Source: Thalassospira povalilytica
GTDB lineage: Bacteria; Pseudomonadota; Alphaproteobacteria; Rhodospirillales; Thalassospiraceae
Reading direction: 5' to 3'
Length of the DNA stretch: 64,000 nt
Assembly: GCF_002844235.1 (NCBI RefSeq)
Contig: NZ_PGTS01000006.1
Coordinates: 186,001-250,000 of the forward strand
Shown here: in pieces, positions 9,633 through 18,301 of the stretch
Numbering within the stretch: position 1 is the first letter of the stretch
Layout of the letters: every line of letters begins with the position of its first letter
The notes under the pieces: generated by a model
The model's input: the letters and a program-made list of their open reading frames with translations, nothing else
Database searches by the model: none
What the model was told of the DNA's origin: nothing
Translations under genes and position numbers: made by a program

Positions 9633-9869
9633 TTAGCCGTTCGCCTTTTCGATGAAGTCGATCGCGTCTTTGACGGTCAGAATCTTTTCAGCCGCGTCGT
9701 CCGGAATCTCGCAACCGAATTCTTCTTCAAACGCCATAACCAGCTCGACGGTGTCCAGGCTATCTGCGCCAAGATCGTCGATGAAGCTTGCGTTTTCAGT
9801 GACCTTGTCTTCTTCAACACCGAGGTGCTCGACAACGATCTTCTTCACGCGATCTGCGACATCACTCAT
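9633..9869 (-). CDS. acpP: Acyl carrier protein
   Basis: Small acidic helical carrier (78 aa) of fatty-acid intermediates. The phosphopantetheine attachment Ser37 lies in the invariant '[22 protein letters not shown]' block. Length, acidity and the C-terminal '[13 protein letters not shown]' are canonical. It sits between fabG and fabF with gaps of 170 and 87 nt. Confidence 0.98.
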   Translation of the reverse strand: MSDVADRVKKIVVEHLGVEEDKVTENASFIDDLGADSLDTVELVMAFEEEFGCEIPDDAAEKILTVKDAIDFIEKANG

Positions 9870-10026
9870 AGCTCAAATCCTTCAATAGGTTTTCTGTCAG
9901 TTAGTGTTCACGTGGTGCCCGTTTACTCCCCCTATTGAAGGACCTCCCGGGAACCGGAAACCGACAACATACAATTGCCGATTTCAATATTTGGTATAGC
10001 GGCCCCTTTTAAACAGAAAAGAAGGC

Positions 10027-10041
10027 AACCCGCAACGGGTT
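10027..10041 (-). terminator. Weak hairpin at the fabG stop codon
   Basis: Inverted repeat AACCCG / CGGGTT with a 3-nt loop overlaps the fabG stop and is followed on the minus strand by a TTCTTTTC run. It could be a weak terminator or attenuator between fabG and acpP. The stem is short, so read-through is likely. Confidence 0.4.
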
Positions 10042-10780
10042 AAATCATCGCCATTCCGCCGTTCACATGCAAGGTCTGTCCCGTGACATAAGCTGCTTCG
10101 TCACTTGCGAGATACAGAACCGCTGCTGCGATCTCTTTGCTGTCGCCCATGCGACCTGCCGGAATACCACCCAAAAGCTTCTCTTTCTGGGCGTCTCCGA
10201 GTTCTTCGGTCATTGCCGTGGTAATGAAACCAGGCGCAACACAGTTTACCGTGATCCCGCGCGCGGCAACTTCCTGTGCCAGCGACTTGGACCAGCCGAT
10301 CATGCCGGCCTTGGCAGCGGCATAGTTGGTCTGCCCCGGGTTACCGGTAACACCAACAATCGAGGTGATGTTGATGATACGGCCGTGACGGCGTTTCATC
10401 ATGCCGCGCAGCGAATTGCGCGCAAGCTTGAAAGCAGACGTCAGGTTGACATCCAGAACCGCCTGCCAGTCTTCGTCTTTCAGACGCATGGCAAGCTGGT
10501 CGCGCGTGATGCCCGCATTGTTGACCAGAATATCAAGCTGACCACCAAGGGCCTCTTCGGCATTCTTGATCAGACCATCAACAGATGCGGAATCCGAAAG
10601 GTTCGCCGGAACCACAACAGCATTGTCGCCGATCTCAGATGCGACTGCTTCGAGGCGTTCCTGACGGGTGCCCGACAAGGCAACTTTTGCACCGGCAGCT
10701 GCCAGAACCTTGGCGATTTCACCACCGATACCGCCGGTCGCACCGGTTACCAGTGCTGTTTTGCCTGCAAGATCAAACAT
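10040..10780 (-). CDS. fabG: 3-oxoacyl-ACP reductase FabG
   Basis: NADPH-dependent reduction of beta-ketoacyl-ACP in fatty-acid elongation. The 246-aa product has GATGGIG at residues 13-19, NNAG at 87-90, and catalytic S140, Y153 and K157. The C-terminal 'YVTGQTLHVNGGMAMI' is diagnostic of FabG. I used the ATG at 10780, which has a purine-rich upstream sequence and gives the family's normal length; the frame remains open upstream into the end of fabD. It lies 43 nt behind fabD. Confidence 0.96.
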   Translation of the reverse strand: MFDLAGKTALVTGATGGIGGEIAKVLAAAGAKVALSGTRQERLEAVASEIGDNAVVVPANLSDSASVDGLIKNAEEALGGQLDILVNNAGITRDQLAMRLKDEDWQAVLDVNLTSAFKLARNSLRGMMKRRHGRIINITSIVGVTGNPGQTNYAAAKAGMIGWSKSLAQEVAARGITVNCVAPGFITTAMTEELGDAQKEKLLGGIPAGRMGDSKEIAAAVLYLASDEAAYVTGQTLHVNGGMAMI

Positions 10781-10823
10781 TAACTTTCTTTCCCTTTTGG
10801 GTTCGTCTTTTCCCGGAACGCGA

Positions 10824-11765
10824 TCAAAGCGCGCCGAGGAATGCTTCGATATCTGCCGGACCATTGACGGCAGTGCCGCTCAGATCACGATCAATACGAC
10901 GGACCATGCCAGTCAGAACCTTGCCTGCGCCGATCTCGACCAGCTCGGTAATGCCCTGTTCTTTCATGTAAAGAACCGACTCACGCCAACGCACTGTGCC
11001 GCAAACCTGCTCCACAAGGAGTTTACGAATGGTTTCCGGATTGTCAGTTTTTTCTGCTGTGACGTTTGCAACAACCGGTTTTGCCGGTGCATTCATCGCC
11101 ACAGTTCCAAGCGCCTCGGCCATACGATCCGCGGCCGGCTGCATCAGCGGGCAATGGAACGGTGCGGAAACCGGCAGCAGGACGGCGCGTTTTGCACCCT
11201 TTTCCTTGGCGATTTCAATAGCGCGTTCAACCGCGGCCTTGTGGCCCGACACAACGACCTGACCATTTGCATTGTCGTTTGCCGCCGTGCAGACATCACC
11301 CTGTGCGGCTTCTTCGGCAACGGCAACAGCATCAGCATAATCAAGGCCCAGAAGGGCCGCCATCGCACCAACACCGACCGGCACGGCAGCCTGCATGGCC
11401 TGGCCACGGATTTTCAGAAGACGGGCCGCATCCGCAATGGCAAAGGTGCCAGCAGCAGCAAGGGCGGAATATTCACCAAGCGAATGACCGGCAACCAGAT
11501 CGCACTTGTCGGTCAGCGTAAAACCGCCTTCCTTTTCAAGAACACGGGTAACGGCAAGGCTGACAGCCATCAGGGCCGGCTGCGCGTTCTCCGTCAGGGT
11601 CAGTTCGTTTTCCGGCCCTTCGAACATCAATGCGCTGAGCTTCTGTGAAAGCGCGTCATCAACTTCCTGGAAAACTTCGCGGGCAACCGGAAATGCATCT
11701 GCCAGTTCCTTGCCCATACCTACCGCTTGCGACCCCTGACCGGGGAAAACGAGTGCGCGTGTCAT
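10824..11765 (-). CDS. fabD: Malonyl-CoA:ACP transacylase FabD
   Basis: Transfers malonyl from CoA to ACP. The 313-aa product has the N-terminal 'ALVFPGQGSQAVGMG' block, the nucleophile Ser95 in GHSLGEYSAL, and the catalytic His in 'PVSAPFHCPLM'. It is the first gene of the minus-strand run fabD-fabG-acpP-fabF-mltG. The clc gene upstream is separated by its own terminator, so the promoter is probably within about 11766-11940. Confidence 0.97.
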   Translation of the reverse strand: MTRALVFPGQGSQAVGMGKELADAFPVAREVFQEVDDALSQKLSALMFEGPENELTLTENAQPALMAVSLAVTRVLEKEGGFTLTDKCDLVAGHSLGEYSALAAAGTFAIADAARLLKIRGQAMQAAVPVGVGAMAALLGLDYADAVAVAEEAAQGDVCTAANDNANGQVVVSGHKAAVERAIEIAKEKGAKRAVLLPVSAPFHCPLMQPAADRMAEALGTVAMNAPAKPVVANVTAEKTDNPETIRKLLVEQVCGTVRWRESVLYMKEQGITELVEIGAGKVLTGMVRRIDRDLSGTAVNGPADIEAFLGAL

Positions 11766-11941
11766 TATCTCAAATATACCTTTGTAAGCTTATGCGAAGG
11801 CTGCGCCGTATGTCGGCCCCTCAAAATCGAGCCACCCTTGATAGCGTGCCCGCCTCCACTGTCAAGAACAGATACGTTTTTTTACTCATCGCGTGCGAAC
11901 CTCGCCAACAAGGTGGCACGGAAATTCATGATTTCAAGTCA

Positions 11942-11978
11942 AAAGGCAGCAACCATGTATGACATGTTTGCTGCCTTT
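11942..11978 (-). terminator. Terminator of clc
   Basis: Long stem: AAAGGCAGCAA (11942-11952) pairs with TTGCTGCCTTT (11968-11978), extended inward by CATGT/ACATG across a single mismatch. It lies downstream of clc and isolates it from fabD. Confidence 0.8.
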
Positions 11979-12031
11979 CTTGAAGGATTGCCTATCATGC
12001 ATTGCACAATCGCAACTGCGACCGCCAGGGC

Positions 12032-13825
12032 CTAGCCGATATAGTGCTGCATGCTCGACACCACGCTATCGGCGATGTGGGATTTCGTGATCACGCCGCA
12101 AACATCATCCTGGCGGGGCACGCCACGACATGGTTTGACCACAACAGCGGCCCGGGCCTTGCGGCGTTCCATGCGCTTGATGACGTCATACATGTTCATG
12201 TCATCGACCACGACAACAAAGTCCTCGCCGATCAGCTCCTTGAGCGCCTTGTTGCCCTTGTCACCGGCCACCGAAAACAGCGTGGTCACATCCGGGATCA
12301 CACCGGCGATCCGGTCTCCTTCGATGACAATCATCGGGTTGGGTTCCGGCGACGGACCGACCTTGTCGATAACTTCCGAAACCCGAAGTGCGGCATCGGC
12401 ATAAAGCTGTTTGGTGGTCATCACCTCGCGCACCGGATGGACCATGAACATGTTGCTGTGGCGTTCCTTGGGGATATGACGTCCGCGCAGCACCAGTTTC
12501 GACGTATAGATCGTCTCGCTGATGATCATGCGACGGAAACCGAGCGCGATCGCCACCGCCACAATCAGCGGCACTATTATATTATAGTCACGCGTCATCT
12601 CGAAAATCATGATGATCGCCGTCATCGCCGCACCGGTCCCCGCGGCGACAACACCGCCCATGCCAACCAGGGCAAACTCGACCGGGGTAATCCCCGCATC
12701 GGGGAAAATCATGTTACCGACAACACCGCACGCCGCACCAAGGGTCGCGCCGACAAACAGGGACGGCGAAAACACCCCGCCCGATGCACCGGAACCGATA
12801 CTAACCGATGTCGCGTACAGCTTGGCAAAGAACAGAACCACCAGCAGCGGCAAGGATGTCATTGTCCCGCGCAGGATATGCTGGATCGTGCCATAGCCGA
12901 CACCGTCGATATAATAGTTGCCGCCCGTCAGCAGCAGCACATACATCAGAATGCCGACCGACAGCATCCCGACCGCATGACGGGTATAGTCATTGCCCGG
13001 CATCTTTTTAAAGAACGCCCCGGTAATCAGCATCGAACGGATCAGCATCCAGGCGGCAATGCCGCACAAGACACCAAGAATGACATAGACAACAAGTGCC
13101 TGAAGATCGATTGCCGAAACTTGCGGAACGGCGGCAAGCGGCACCTCAAAGGCCGGCGCCAACCCGAACGATATCCGCCCGATATAGGTCGCAGCCCCGG
13201 TTGCAATCACCACCGGAAGGAAGGTCCGCGTCGAAACTTCGGGCATCATCAGTTCAATCGCAAACAGCACCGCCCCAAGTGGCGTGTTGAAGGTTGCGGC
13301 AATCCCGGCCCCGGCCCCGGCAGCAAGAAGAGTGATGCGCTGCCCGGTCTGAAGCTTGAACATCTGCGCGATACTTGATCCAAGCGCCGAGCCGACCTGA
13401 ATGATCGGACCTTCGCGACCGACAGACGCCCCGGTCCCGATAGACAGCGAAGATGCAACCGACTTGACCAACGCCACCGTCGGGCGAATACGGCCCTGTT
13501 CGAAATAAATGGCGTTCATCACCTCGGGCACACCGTGGCCTTTGGCCTCGGGCGCGAAGTTATTCACAAGAAACACAACCAGCATACCGCCAAGAACCGG
13601 CACCAGAATGACCAACGGGCCCCAGTTGCTCGGCTCGGTCAGAAGGTTCGCGTCGTAATCGATCGAAAAGACACCGAAAAAGGCGATGTTATGGATCAGT
13701 GCGACCAGTGCGCGAAAGGCAACAGCACCATATCCGGTGACAATTCCGACGCACAGCGCCAGCAAACATAAATTGAGCAACGATGCACGGCGTGAAGACG
13801 CCGCATCAATAGAAGGTTCTACCAT
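12032..13825 (-). CDS. ClC-type chloride channel / H+-Cl- antiporter with tandem CBS domains
   Basis: Polytopic inner-membrane ClC protein of about 597 aa. The membrane part (residues ~15-430) shows the pore motifs 'GHGVPE', 'GREGP' with the gating Glu, and 'FNTPLGAVLFAIEL'. A 'GSGASGGVFSPSLFVGA' segment contributes to the anion pathway. The C-terminal ~140 residues form two CBS modules ('VREVMTTKQLYADAALRVSEVI' and 'VVVVDDMNMYDVIKRMERRKARAAVVV') that in relatives bind adenine nucleotides. I prefer ATG at 13825; an in-frame TTG at 13849 would add 8 residues but has no evident ribosome-binding site. Whether it is channel or antiporter cannot be settled here. Confidence 0.9.
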   Translation of the reverse strand: MVEPSIDAASSRRASLLNLCLLALCVGIVTGYGAVAFRALVALIHNIAFFGVFSIDYDANLLTEPSNWGPLVILVPVLGGMLVVFLVNNFAPEAKGHGVPEVMNAIYFEQGRIRPTVALVKSVASSLSIGTGASVGREGPIIQVGSALGSSIAQMFKLQTGQRITLLAAGAGAGIAATFNTPLGAVLFAIELMMPEVSTRTFLPVVIATGAATYIGRISFGLAPAFEVPLAAVPQVSAIDLQALVVYVILGVLCGIAAWMLIRSMLITGAFFKKMPGNDYTRHAVGMLSVGILMYVLLLTGGNYYIDGVGYGTIQHILRGTMTSLPLLVVLFFAKLYATSVSIGSGASGGVFSPSLFVGATLGAACGVVGNMIFPDAGITPVEFALVGMGGVVAAGTGAAMTAIIMIFEMTRDYNIIVPLIVAVAIALGFRRMIISETIYTSKLVLRGRHIPKERHSNMFMVHPVREVMTTKQLYADAALRVSEVIDKVGPSPEPNPMIVIEGDRIAGVIPDVTTLFSVAGDKGNKALKELIGEDFVVVVDDMNMYDVIKRMERRKARAAVVVKPCRGVPRQDDVCGVITKSHIADSVVSSMQHYIG

Positions 13826-14140
13826 CACTAACCACAAGTCTTGAGACAAGGTTCACGAACCGGCATTCAAGGAGTGCATCACGCGCACCCAACAGATCGA
13901 CCACCCCTGTGGTTGAACAGAAATGACCAACAGGTCGCGCGGGTTACCGGCCCGACATATGTCAAAAGGCCTACTCTCTTGAACTTTTTGTTTCAAGTGT
14001 GAACCAGTTCACGCATATCGGCCCTCAGGAAAGCGCAACACTGGCGCAACACCCCCGAACGGGTCCGGGCCAAGACAAATCAACGCGCCGCACCGATTTC
14101 GGCCCCCATACGCCCGACTGTGGAAAACTTGCATTTGGCG

Positions 14141-14168
14141 TTGCACTAATGGGCGAAAAGTGTATATT
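14141..14168 (+). promoter_or_regulatory. Candidate sigma70 promoter of rpsF operon
   Basis: TTGCAC (14141-14146) and TATATT (14163-14168) are separated by 16 bp. Transcription would start near 14175, leaving a leader of about 94 nt before the rpsF ATG at 14269. Confidence 0.6.
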
Positions 14169-14188
14169 CCGCCGTCTCACGGCTCCTT

Positions 14189-14232
14189 GCCGGGATTGCC
14201 CGGCTATGCCTGCATGACATGAGGTCATGTCA
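14189..14232 (+). promoter_or_regulatory. Structured 5' leader of rpsF mRNA, candidate S6:S18 autoregulatory element
   Basis: Two adjacent hairpins: GCCGGG-attg-CCCGGC (14189-14204) and the perfect inverted repeat TGACATGA-gg-TCATGTCA (14215-14232). The latter can also fold in a shifted register extended by CCTG/CAGG. Autoregulation of rpsF operons by the S6:S18 complex binding an mRNA leader is known in other bacteria. That this is such an element is inference. Confidence 0.45.
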
Positions 14233-14268
14233 GGAAGAGATAAGCCACAAGGAGTGATTAGGAGTATT

Positions 14269-14646
14269 ATGAGCAAGTACGAAAGCGTGTTTATCGCACG
14301 TCAGGACTTCTCGACTGCACAGGTCGAAAGCCTGAACGAAAAGCTGACCCAGACCATCGAAGGTCTCGGTGGCAAGATCGCTAAAACCGAATATTGGGGT
14401 CTGCGTTCCCTGGCATACCGTGTCAAAAAGAACCGCAAAGGCCACTATACTCTCTTCCAGATCGAAGCTGAAAAAGATGTGATCGCGGAATATGAGCGTC
14501 AGATGCGCCTGAACGAAGACGTTCTGCGTCAGATGACTGTCAAGGTTGACGAGTTCGAAGAAGAACAGTCTGCCATTCTGCGTAACCGCGACGAGCGCGG
14601 CGGTCGTGGCGGTAATCGCCGTGGCGGTCCCCGTCAGCACGGCTAA
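14269..14646 (+). CDS. rpsF: 30S ribosomal protein S6
   Basis: Small-subunit platform protein that pairs with S18. The 125-aa product has the S6 hallmarks 'YESVFIARQDFS', 'KTEYWGLRSLAYRVKKNRKGHYTLFQIEA' and 'LNEDVLRQMTVKVDE'. A C-terminal Arg/Gly-rich tail (about residues 105-125) follows. I chose ATG at 14269, with GGAG at 14261; an in-frame ATG at 14227 would lie in the structured leader. rpsR follows after 22 nt. Confidence 0.97.
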   Translation: MSKYESVFIARQDFSTAQVESLNEKLTQTIEGLGGKIAKTEYWGLRSLAYRVKKNRKGHYTLFQIEAEKDVIAEYERQMRLNEDVLRQMTVKVDEFEEEQSAILRNRDERGGRGGNRRGGPRQHG

Positions 14647-14668
14647 CAGATAGCGAGGAGATATAATC

Positions 14669-14902
14669 ATGGCTGGACGTCGTCTGTTTTTCCGTCGTCG
14701 CAAAACCTGCCCGTTCTCGGGTGATGATGCGCCGAAGATCGACTACAAAGATGTCAAACTGCTGCAGCGTTTCGTTTCCGAACGCGGCAAAATCGTTCCG
14801 AGCCGTATCACTGCGGTTTCGGCCAAGAAGCAGCGCGAACTGGCAAAAGCCATCAAACGTGCACGCTTCCTGGCGCTGCTGCCTTACGCAGACCAGGTCT
14901 GA
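14669..14902 (+). CDS. rpsR: 30S ribosomal protein S18
   Basis: Small basic protein (77 aa) of the 30S platform, binding partner of S6. It contains the conserved '[10 protein letters not shown]', '[50 protein letters not shown]' pattern in full. A GAGGAG Shine-Dalgarno precedes the ATG. It is part of the rpsF-rpsR-DUF2232-rplI operon. Confidence 0.98.
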   Translation: MAGRRLFFRRRKTCPFSGDDAPKIDYKDVKLLQRFVSERGKIVPSRITAVSAKKQRELAKAIKRARFLALLPYADQV

Positions 14903-14945
14903 GGCAGTCGGCAAGAGACCCTTTTGCGGTCTCGGCCGGGAGTAA

Positions 14946-15887
14946 ATGATGCAACGTGATACCCTCATAGCAATTGGTTCAGGACTTGGCAGTGCCGTTC
15001 TGTTCCTGTTGGTCCTATCAGGAAATCCGCTTGCTCTTTTGCTCTCATATTTCGGGCATTTGCCTTTGTTCCTGACGGGACTTTGGCAGGGACCCAAACG
15101 CCTGCTGGTTGCGGCAATTGCCGCATGCAGTGCCCTTGTTCTTTTTGGGGGACTGCTGCCTTTCACGGTCTTTGTGATCGTGTTTGCCGGACCGGCGATG
15201 TTGTTGACCCGCATGGCGCTGGTCATCCGGAAAGATGAAAATGGCAATCTTGCCTTTCTGCCGTCCGGAATTGTCGTCAGTGCCATGGCCGTCATGGTCG
15301 CAACGGTAATGATCTTCATTACCGGGACCCTGTCGGCGGAAGGTCTGGACATTCAGGATCTTATCGCAAGGTTCCTGAGCCAGATGTACTCGGAAATGGG
15401 TGTCCCTATGACATCCGATGTTCAGGGTCTGATTGGCATGTTCCAGGTTTACTTCCCGGCGATTGCTGCGGTGAGCTGGCTTTTGATGCTGATCGCCAAT
15501 GCTGCAATCGCACAGGCAATTCTGGTGCGCGCAGGCAAAAACCTGCGTCCGACACCGAAAATGGCGTCTTTCGCCTTGCCTGGCTGGTCACTGTTTGCGT
15601 TCGCCCTGGCCGGGTTTACGGTCGGCTTTGCCGATGGATCCCTGGCCTATGTGGCGCGAAACGTCGCGGTGGTGCTGGCAGTGCCGTTCCTGTTTCAGGG
15701 ATTGGCGCTGGTGCATGGGCAGGCAGCCCGATGGCCGCAAAAACGTATGATACTGACGGTGTTTTACATCGTCGCGGTTCTGTCCAGCTGGTCGTTTATT
15801 GCGATCACCGGACTTGGAATTGTTGAGCATTTAATCAGGCTGCGGGGGAAAGAACCGATGACCCGTAGCAATGAGGAGGATCGGTGA
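14946..15887 (+). CDS. DUF2232 family multipass membrane protein
   Basis: Predicted inner-membrane protein of 313 aa with about eight hydrophobic segments (for example [48 protein letters not shown] and [28 protein letters not shown]). Position between rpsR and rplI is the hallmark of this family in alphaproteobacteria; a related YybS-like protein occupies similar sites in Firmicutes. Its function is unknown; an ECF-transporter-like fold has been suggested for relatives. Two successive ATGs (14946 and 14949) follow a GGGAG. Its stop overlaps the rplI start by one base, implying translational coupling. Confidence 0.82.
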   Translation: MMQRDTLIAIGSGLGSAVLFLLVLSGNPLALLLSYFGHLPLFLTGLWQGPKRLLVAAIAACSALVLFGGLLPFTVFVIVFAGPAMLLTRMALVIRKDENGNLAFLPSGIVVSAMAVMVATVMIFITGTLSAEGLDIQDLIARFLSQMYSEMGVPMTSDVQGLIGMFQVYFPAIAAVSWLLMLIANAAIAQAILVRAGKNLRPTPKMASFALPGWSLFAFALAGFTVGFADGSLAYVARNVAVVLAVPFLFQGLALVHGQAARWPQKRMILTVFYIVAVLSSWSFIAITGLGIVEHLIRLRGKEPMTRSNEEDR

Positions 15888-16495
15888 TGGAAGTTATTCT
15901 GCTCCAGCGGGTAGAAAAACTCGGTCAGATGGGTGACGTAGTCTCCGTCAAGCCGGGCCACGCCCGCAACCGCTTGCTGCCGCAGGGCATGGCCCTTCGT
16001 GCAACCAAAGCAAACCTTTCTGTGTTCGAAGCACAGAAAGCACAGCTCGAAGCTGACAACCTGGAACGCCGCAAAGAAGCCGAAGCGGTTGCCGAGAAGA
16101 TGGGTGAACTTGCTGTTACCCTCGTTCGTCAGGCATCCGACGTCGGTCAGCTTTACGGTTCGGTTACCGCACGCGACATCGCGACCGCAGTTACCGAAGC
16201 TGGTTTCACTGTTGCCCGTACCCAGGTCGTTCTTGATCAGCCGATCAAGACCCTTGGTCTGCACCAGGTCAAAATCAACCTGCACCCGGAAGTTGCTATC
16301 GAAGTAACCGCCAACGTTGCACGTTCCGAAGAAGATGCAGAAGAGCAGCTCCGTAAAGGCGCCGCTGTTCTTGGCACCATTGAGGAAGCAGAAGCAGAAG
16401 AAGCTCTGGAAGCTGCAGAAGAACTCTTCGAAGAAGAAGTTCCGGCTGAGCTTGCTGACGAAGCTGCTGAAGGCGAAGAAGAAACCAACGCTTAA
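15887..16495 (+). CDS. rplI: 50S ribosomal protein L9 with acidic C-terminal extension
   Basis: Large-subunit protein that binds 23S rRNA near the L1 stalk. The N-terminal domain '[36 protein letters not shown]', a long connecting helix and the C-terminal domain to about residue 149 are normal. Beyond that come ~50 extra residues made almost only of Glu and Ala, a common alphaproteobacterial elaboration. I chose ATG at 15887, seven bases after GAGGAGG and overlapping the preceding stop. Confidence 0.96.
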   Translation: MEVILLQRVEKLGQMGDVVSVKPGHARNRLLPQGMALRATKANLSVFEAQKAQLEADNLERRKEAEAVAEKMGELAVTLVRQASDVGQLYGSVTARDIATAVTEAGFTVARTQVVLDQPIKTLGLHQVKINLHPEVAIEVTANVARSEEDAEEQLRKGAAVLGTIEEAEAEEALEAAEELFEEEVPAELADEAAEGEEETNA

Positions 16496-16524
16496 TTGCG
16501 GGTTTTCTTCCAAGACCATTCGGG

Positions 16525-16560
16525 AAACGGCATGTCCGCAAGGACGTGCCGTTTTCTTTT
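16525..16560 (+). terminator. Terminator after rplI
   Basis: AAACGGCA-tGTCC / GGAC-g-TGCCGTTT stem with GCAA loop (16525-16554), followed by TTTCTTTT. It closes the rpsF-rpsR-DUF2232-rplI operon. Confidence 0.85.
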
Positions 16561-16714
16561 GGTCCCCTTATGCCCCGACAGCGCCCGGACCGGATTTTAA
16601 CCGCACTTTCAAAAACCTGTCGGATGTGCGACCTCTGCGCTTGCGGAATACCGGCTATGAGTTATACCGATTAACTCTTTGCGACCAACCGGATGACTGA
16701 TACCTTTTCCGCCC

Positions 16715-18253
16715 ATGACAGATCCCAATCTTGATGCCCTTTTTGCTCCTCTGGATATGAACCACGGCGAAGACGCCGATATGGTGCTCGAACGTATGGC
16801 TCCCCATAACTTCGAGGCAGAGGCCGCCCTTCTTGGCGCAATCCTGAACAACAACGCCGCCTATGAGCGCGTGTCGGATATCCTGCGCCCGGAACATTTC
16901 GCAGACGGGCGCCATGGCCGCATTTTCGAGGCCTGTGGCAAACTGATCGAACGTGGTCAGCTTGCCAACCCGGTTACGCTCAAGGCCTATTTCAAACAGG
17001 ACGAAGAACTGGCAGAAATCGGCGGCGCGCAATATCTGGCCGAACTGTCAAACAACCTTGTTTCCGTGATCAATGCCGGGGATTACGGCAAACTGATCTA
17101 TGACCTGTATCTGCGCCGCGAGCTGATCGAGCTTGGCGAAGATGTGGTCAACGAGGCCTATAAATACGAACTCGATACCGACGCCACCACCCAGATCGAA
17201 AAAGCCGAACAGAAACTGTTCTCGCTGGCGACTGCGGGGGCGGCGGAATCGGGCTTTGTTGCCTTCGGCCCGGCCCTTGCCAAGGCCTATGAGAATATCG
17301 ATCACGCCTATAAGAACGCCGGGCGCGTTGTTGGTGTGACCACGGGCTTGCGCGACATTGACCGCAAGCTTGGCGGTTTGCACCCGTCCGACTTGCTGAT
17401 CCTTGCCGGTCGTCCGTCGATGGGTAAAACCGCCCTTGCCATGAACGTGGCCTTCAACGCGGCGATTGCATCCCATCAGAACCGGCTGGCGGGCGAAGAC
17501 ACCCGCGATGAAACCCGTACCGGTGCGGTTGCCGTATTCTCCCTTGAGATGGCGGCAGAACAGCTTGCCGGTCGTCTGCTGTCGCAGGCAGCCGAAGTCT
17601 CGGGCGATAACATGCGCCGTGGTGACCTTAACGAACAGGATTTCGAACGGCTGCTTCTGGCGACCCAGGAACTCAACACCGTTCCGCTTTATATCGACGA
17701 TACGCCGGCCCTGCCGGTATCGACACTTAGAACCCGTTGCCGCCGCCTGAAGCGTCAGCACGGCCTTGCCATGATCGTCGTCGATTACCTTCAGCTTCTG
17801 GCACCGCCGACCAACTTCCGCGGCGATGGCCGTGTGCAGGAGGTCTCGGAAATTACCCGTATGCTCAAGGCCATTGCCAAGGAGCTTGAAGTTCCGGTCC
17901 TGGCCCTCTCGCAGCTTTCGCGTGCGGTTGAACAGCGTGACGACAAACGCCCGCAGCTTTCTGACTTGCGTGAATCCGGCTCGATCGAGCAGGACGCCGA
18001 CGTCGTGATGTTCATTTACCGCGAACAATATTATCTCGAACGTGCCGAACCGGCCCAGCGCCCGGAAGAAGCCACCGACAAGTTCGGTGAACGCTATGCG
18101 CAGTGGCAGGAACGTTTGAACCATGTTTACAACACCGCAGAGGTAATCGTTGCCAAGCAGCGTCACGGCCCGGTGGGCAACGTGCGCCTGTTCTTTGACG
18201 GGAACTACACCAAGTTTGGCGATCTTGATCACACTGAAGAAGAATATGAATAG
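16715..18253 (+). CDS. dnaB: Replicative DNA helicase DnaB
   Basis: Hexameric 5'-3' helicase at the replication fork. The 512-aa product has the N-terminal primase-interaction domain (about residues 28-135, 'PHNFEAEAALLGAIL'), a linker helix, and the RecA-like motor with Walker A GRPSMGKT at 232-239. Walker B is in 'LAMIVVDYLQLL', and the 'SQLSRAVEQRDDKRPQLSDLRESGSIEQDADVV' block is present. No intein is seen. It lies 220 nt after rplI, beyond a terminator, so it likely has its own promoter. Confidence 0.97.
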   Translation: MTDPNLDALFAPLDMNHGEDADMVLERMAPHNFEAEAALLGAILNNNAAYERVSDILRPEHFADGRHGRIFEACGKLIERGQLANPVTLKAYFKQDEELAEIGGAQYLAELSNNLVSVINAGDYGKLIYDLYLRRELIELGEDVVNEAYKYELDTDATTQIEKAEQKLFSLATAGAAESGFVAFGPALAKAYENIDHAYKNAGRVVGVTTGLRDIDRKLGGLHPSDLLILAGRPSMGKTALAMNVAFNAAIASHQNRLAGEDTRDETRTGAVAVFSLEMAAEQLAGRLLSQAAEVSGDNMRRGDLNEQDFERLLLATQELNTVPLYIDDTPALPVSTLRTRCRRLKRQHGLAMIVVDYLQLLAPPTNFRGDGRVQEVSEITRMLKAIAKELEVPVLALSQLSRAVEQRDDKRPQLSDLRESGSIEQDADVVMFIYREQYYLERAEPAQRPEEATDKFGERYAQWQERLNHVYNTAEVIVAKQRHGPVGNVRLFFDGNYTKFGDLDHTEEEYE

Positions 18254-18301
18254 GGTTTGGGCCAGCGCCCATCCGTAAACGGATTCCACGGGGTATTACG
18301 A

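Larger units (their letters stand above)
13826..14268. other. Intergenic region between divergent clc and rpsF
   Basis: 443 nt without a convincing gene. It holds the divergent promoters: a good sigma70-like promoter toward rpsF near 14141-14168 and a structured rpsF leader downstream of it. The clc-proximal half shows nothing I can name beyond expected promoter space. Confidence 0.6.

Noticed and set aside
12002-13378. 458-codon open frame opposite clc
   Set aside because: Translation is dominated by His, Asp, Arg and Asn without hydrophobic core; antisense to an intact ClC gene.
13999-14217. 72-codon plus-strand frame before rpsF
   Set aside because: It runs through the rpsF promoter and leader hairpin; composition is not protein-like.
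17048-18289. 413-codon open frame opposite dnaB
   Set aside because: Antisense to a complete dnaB; no recognisable family.
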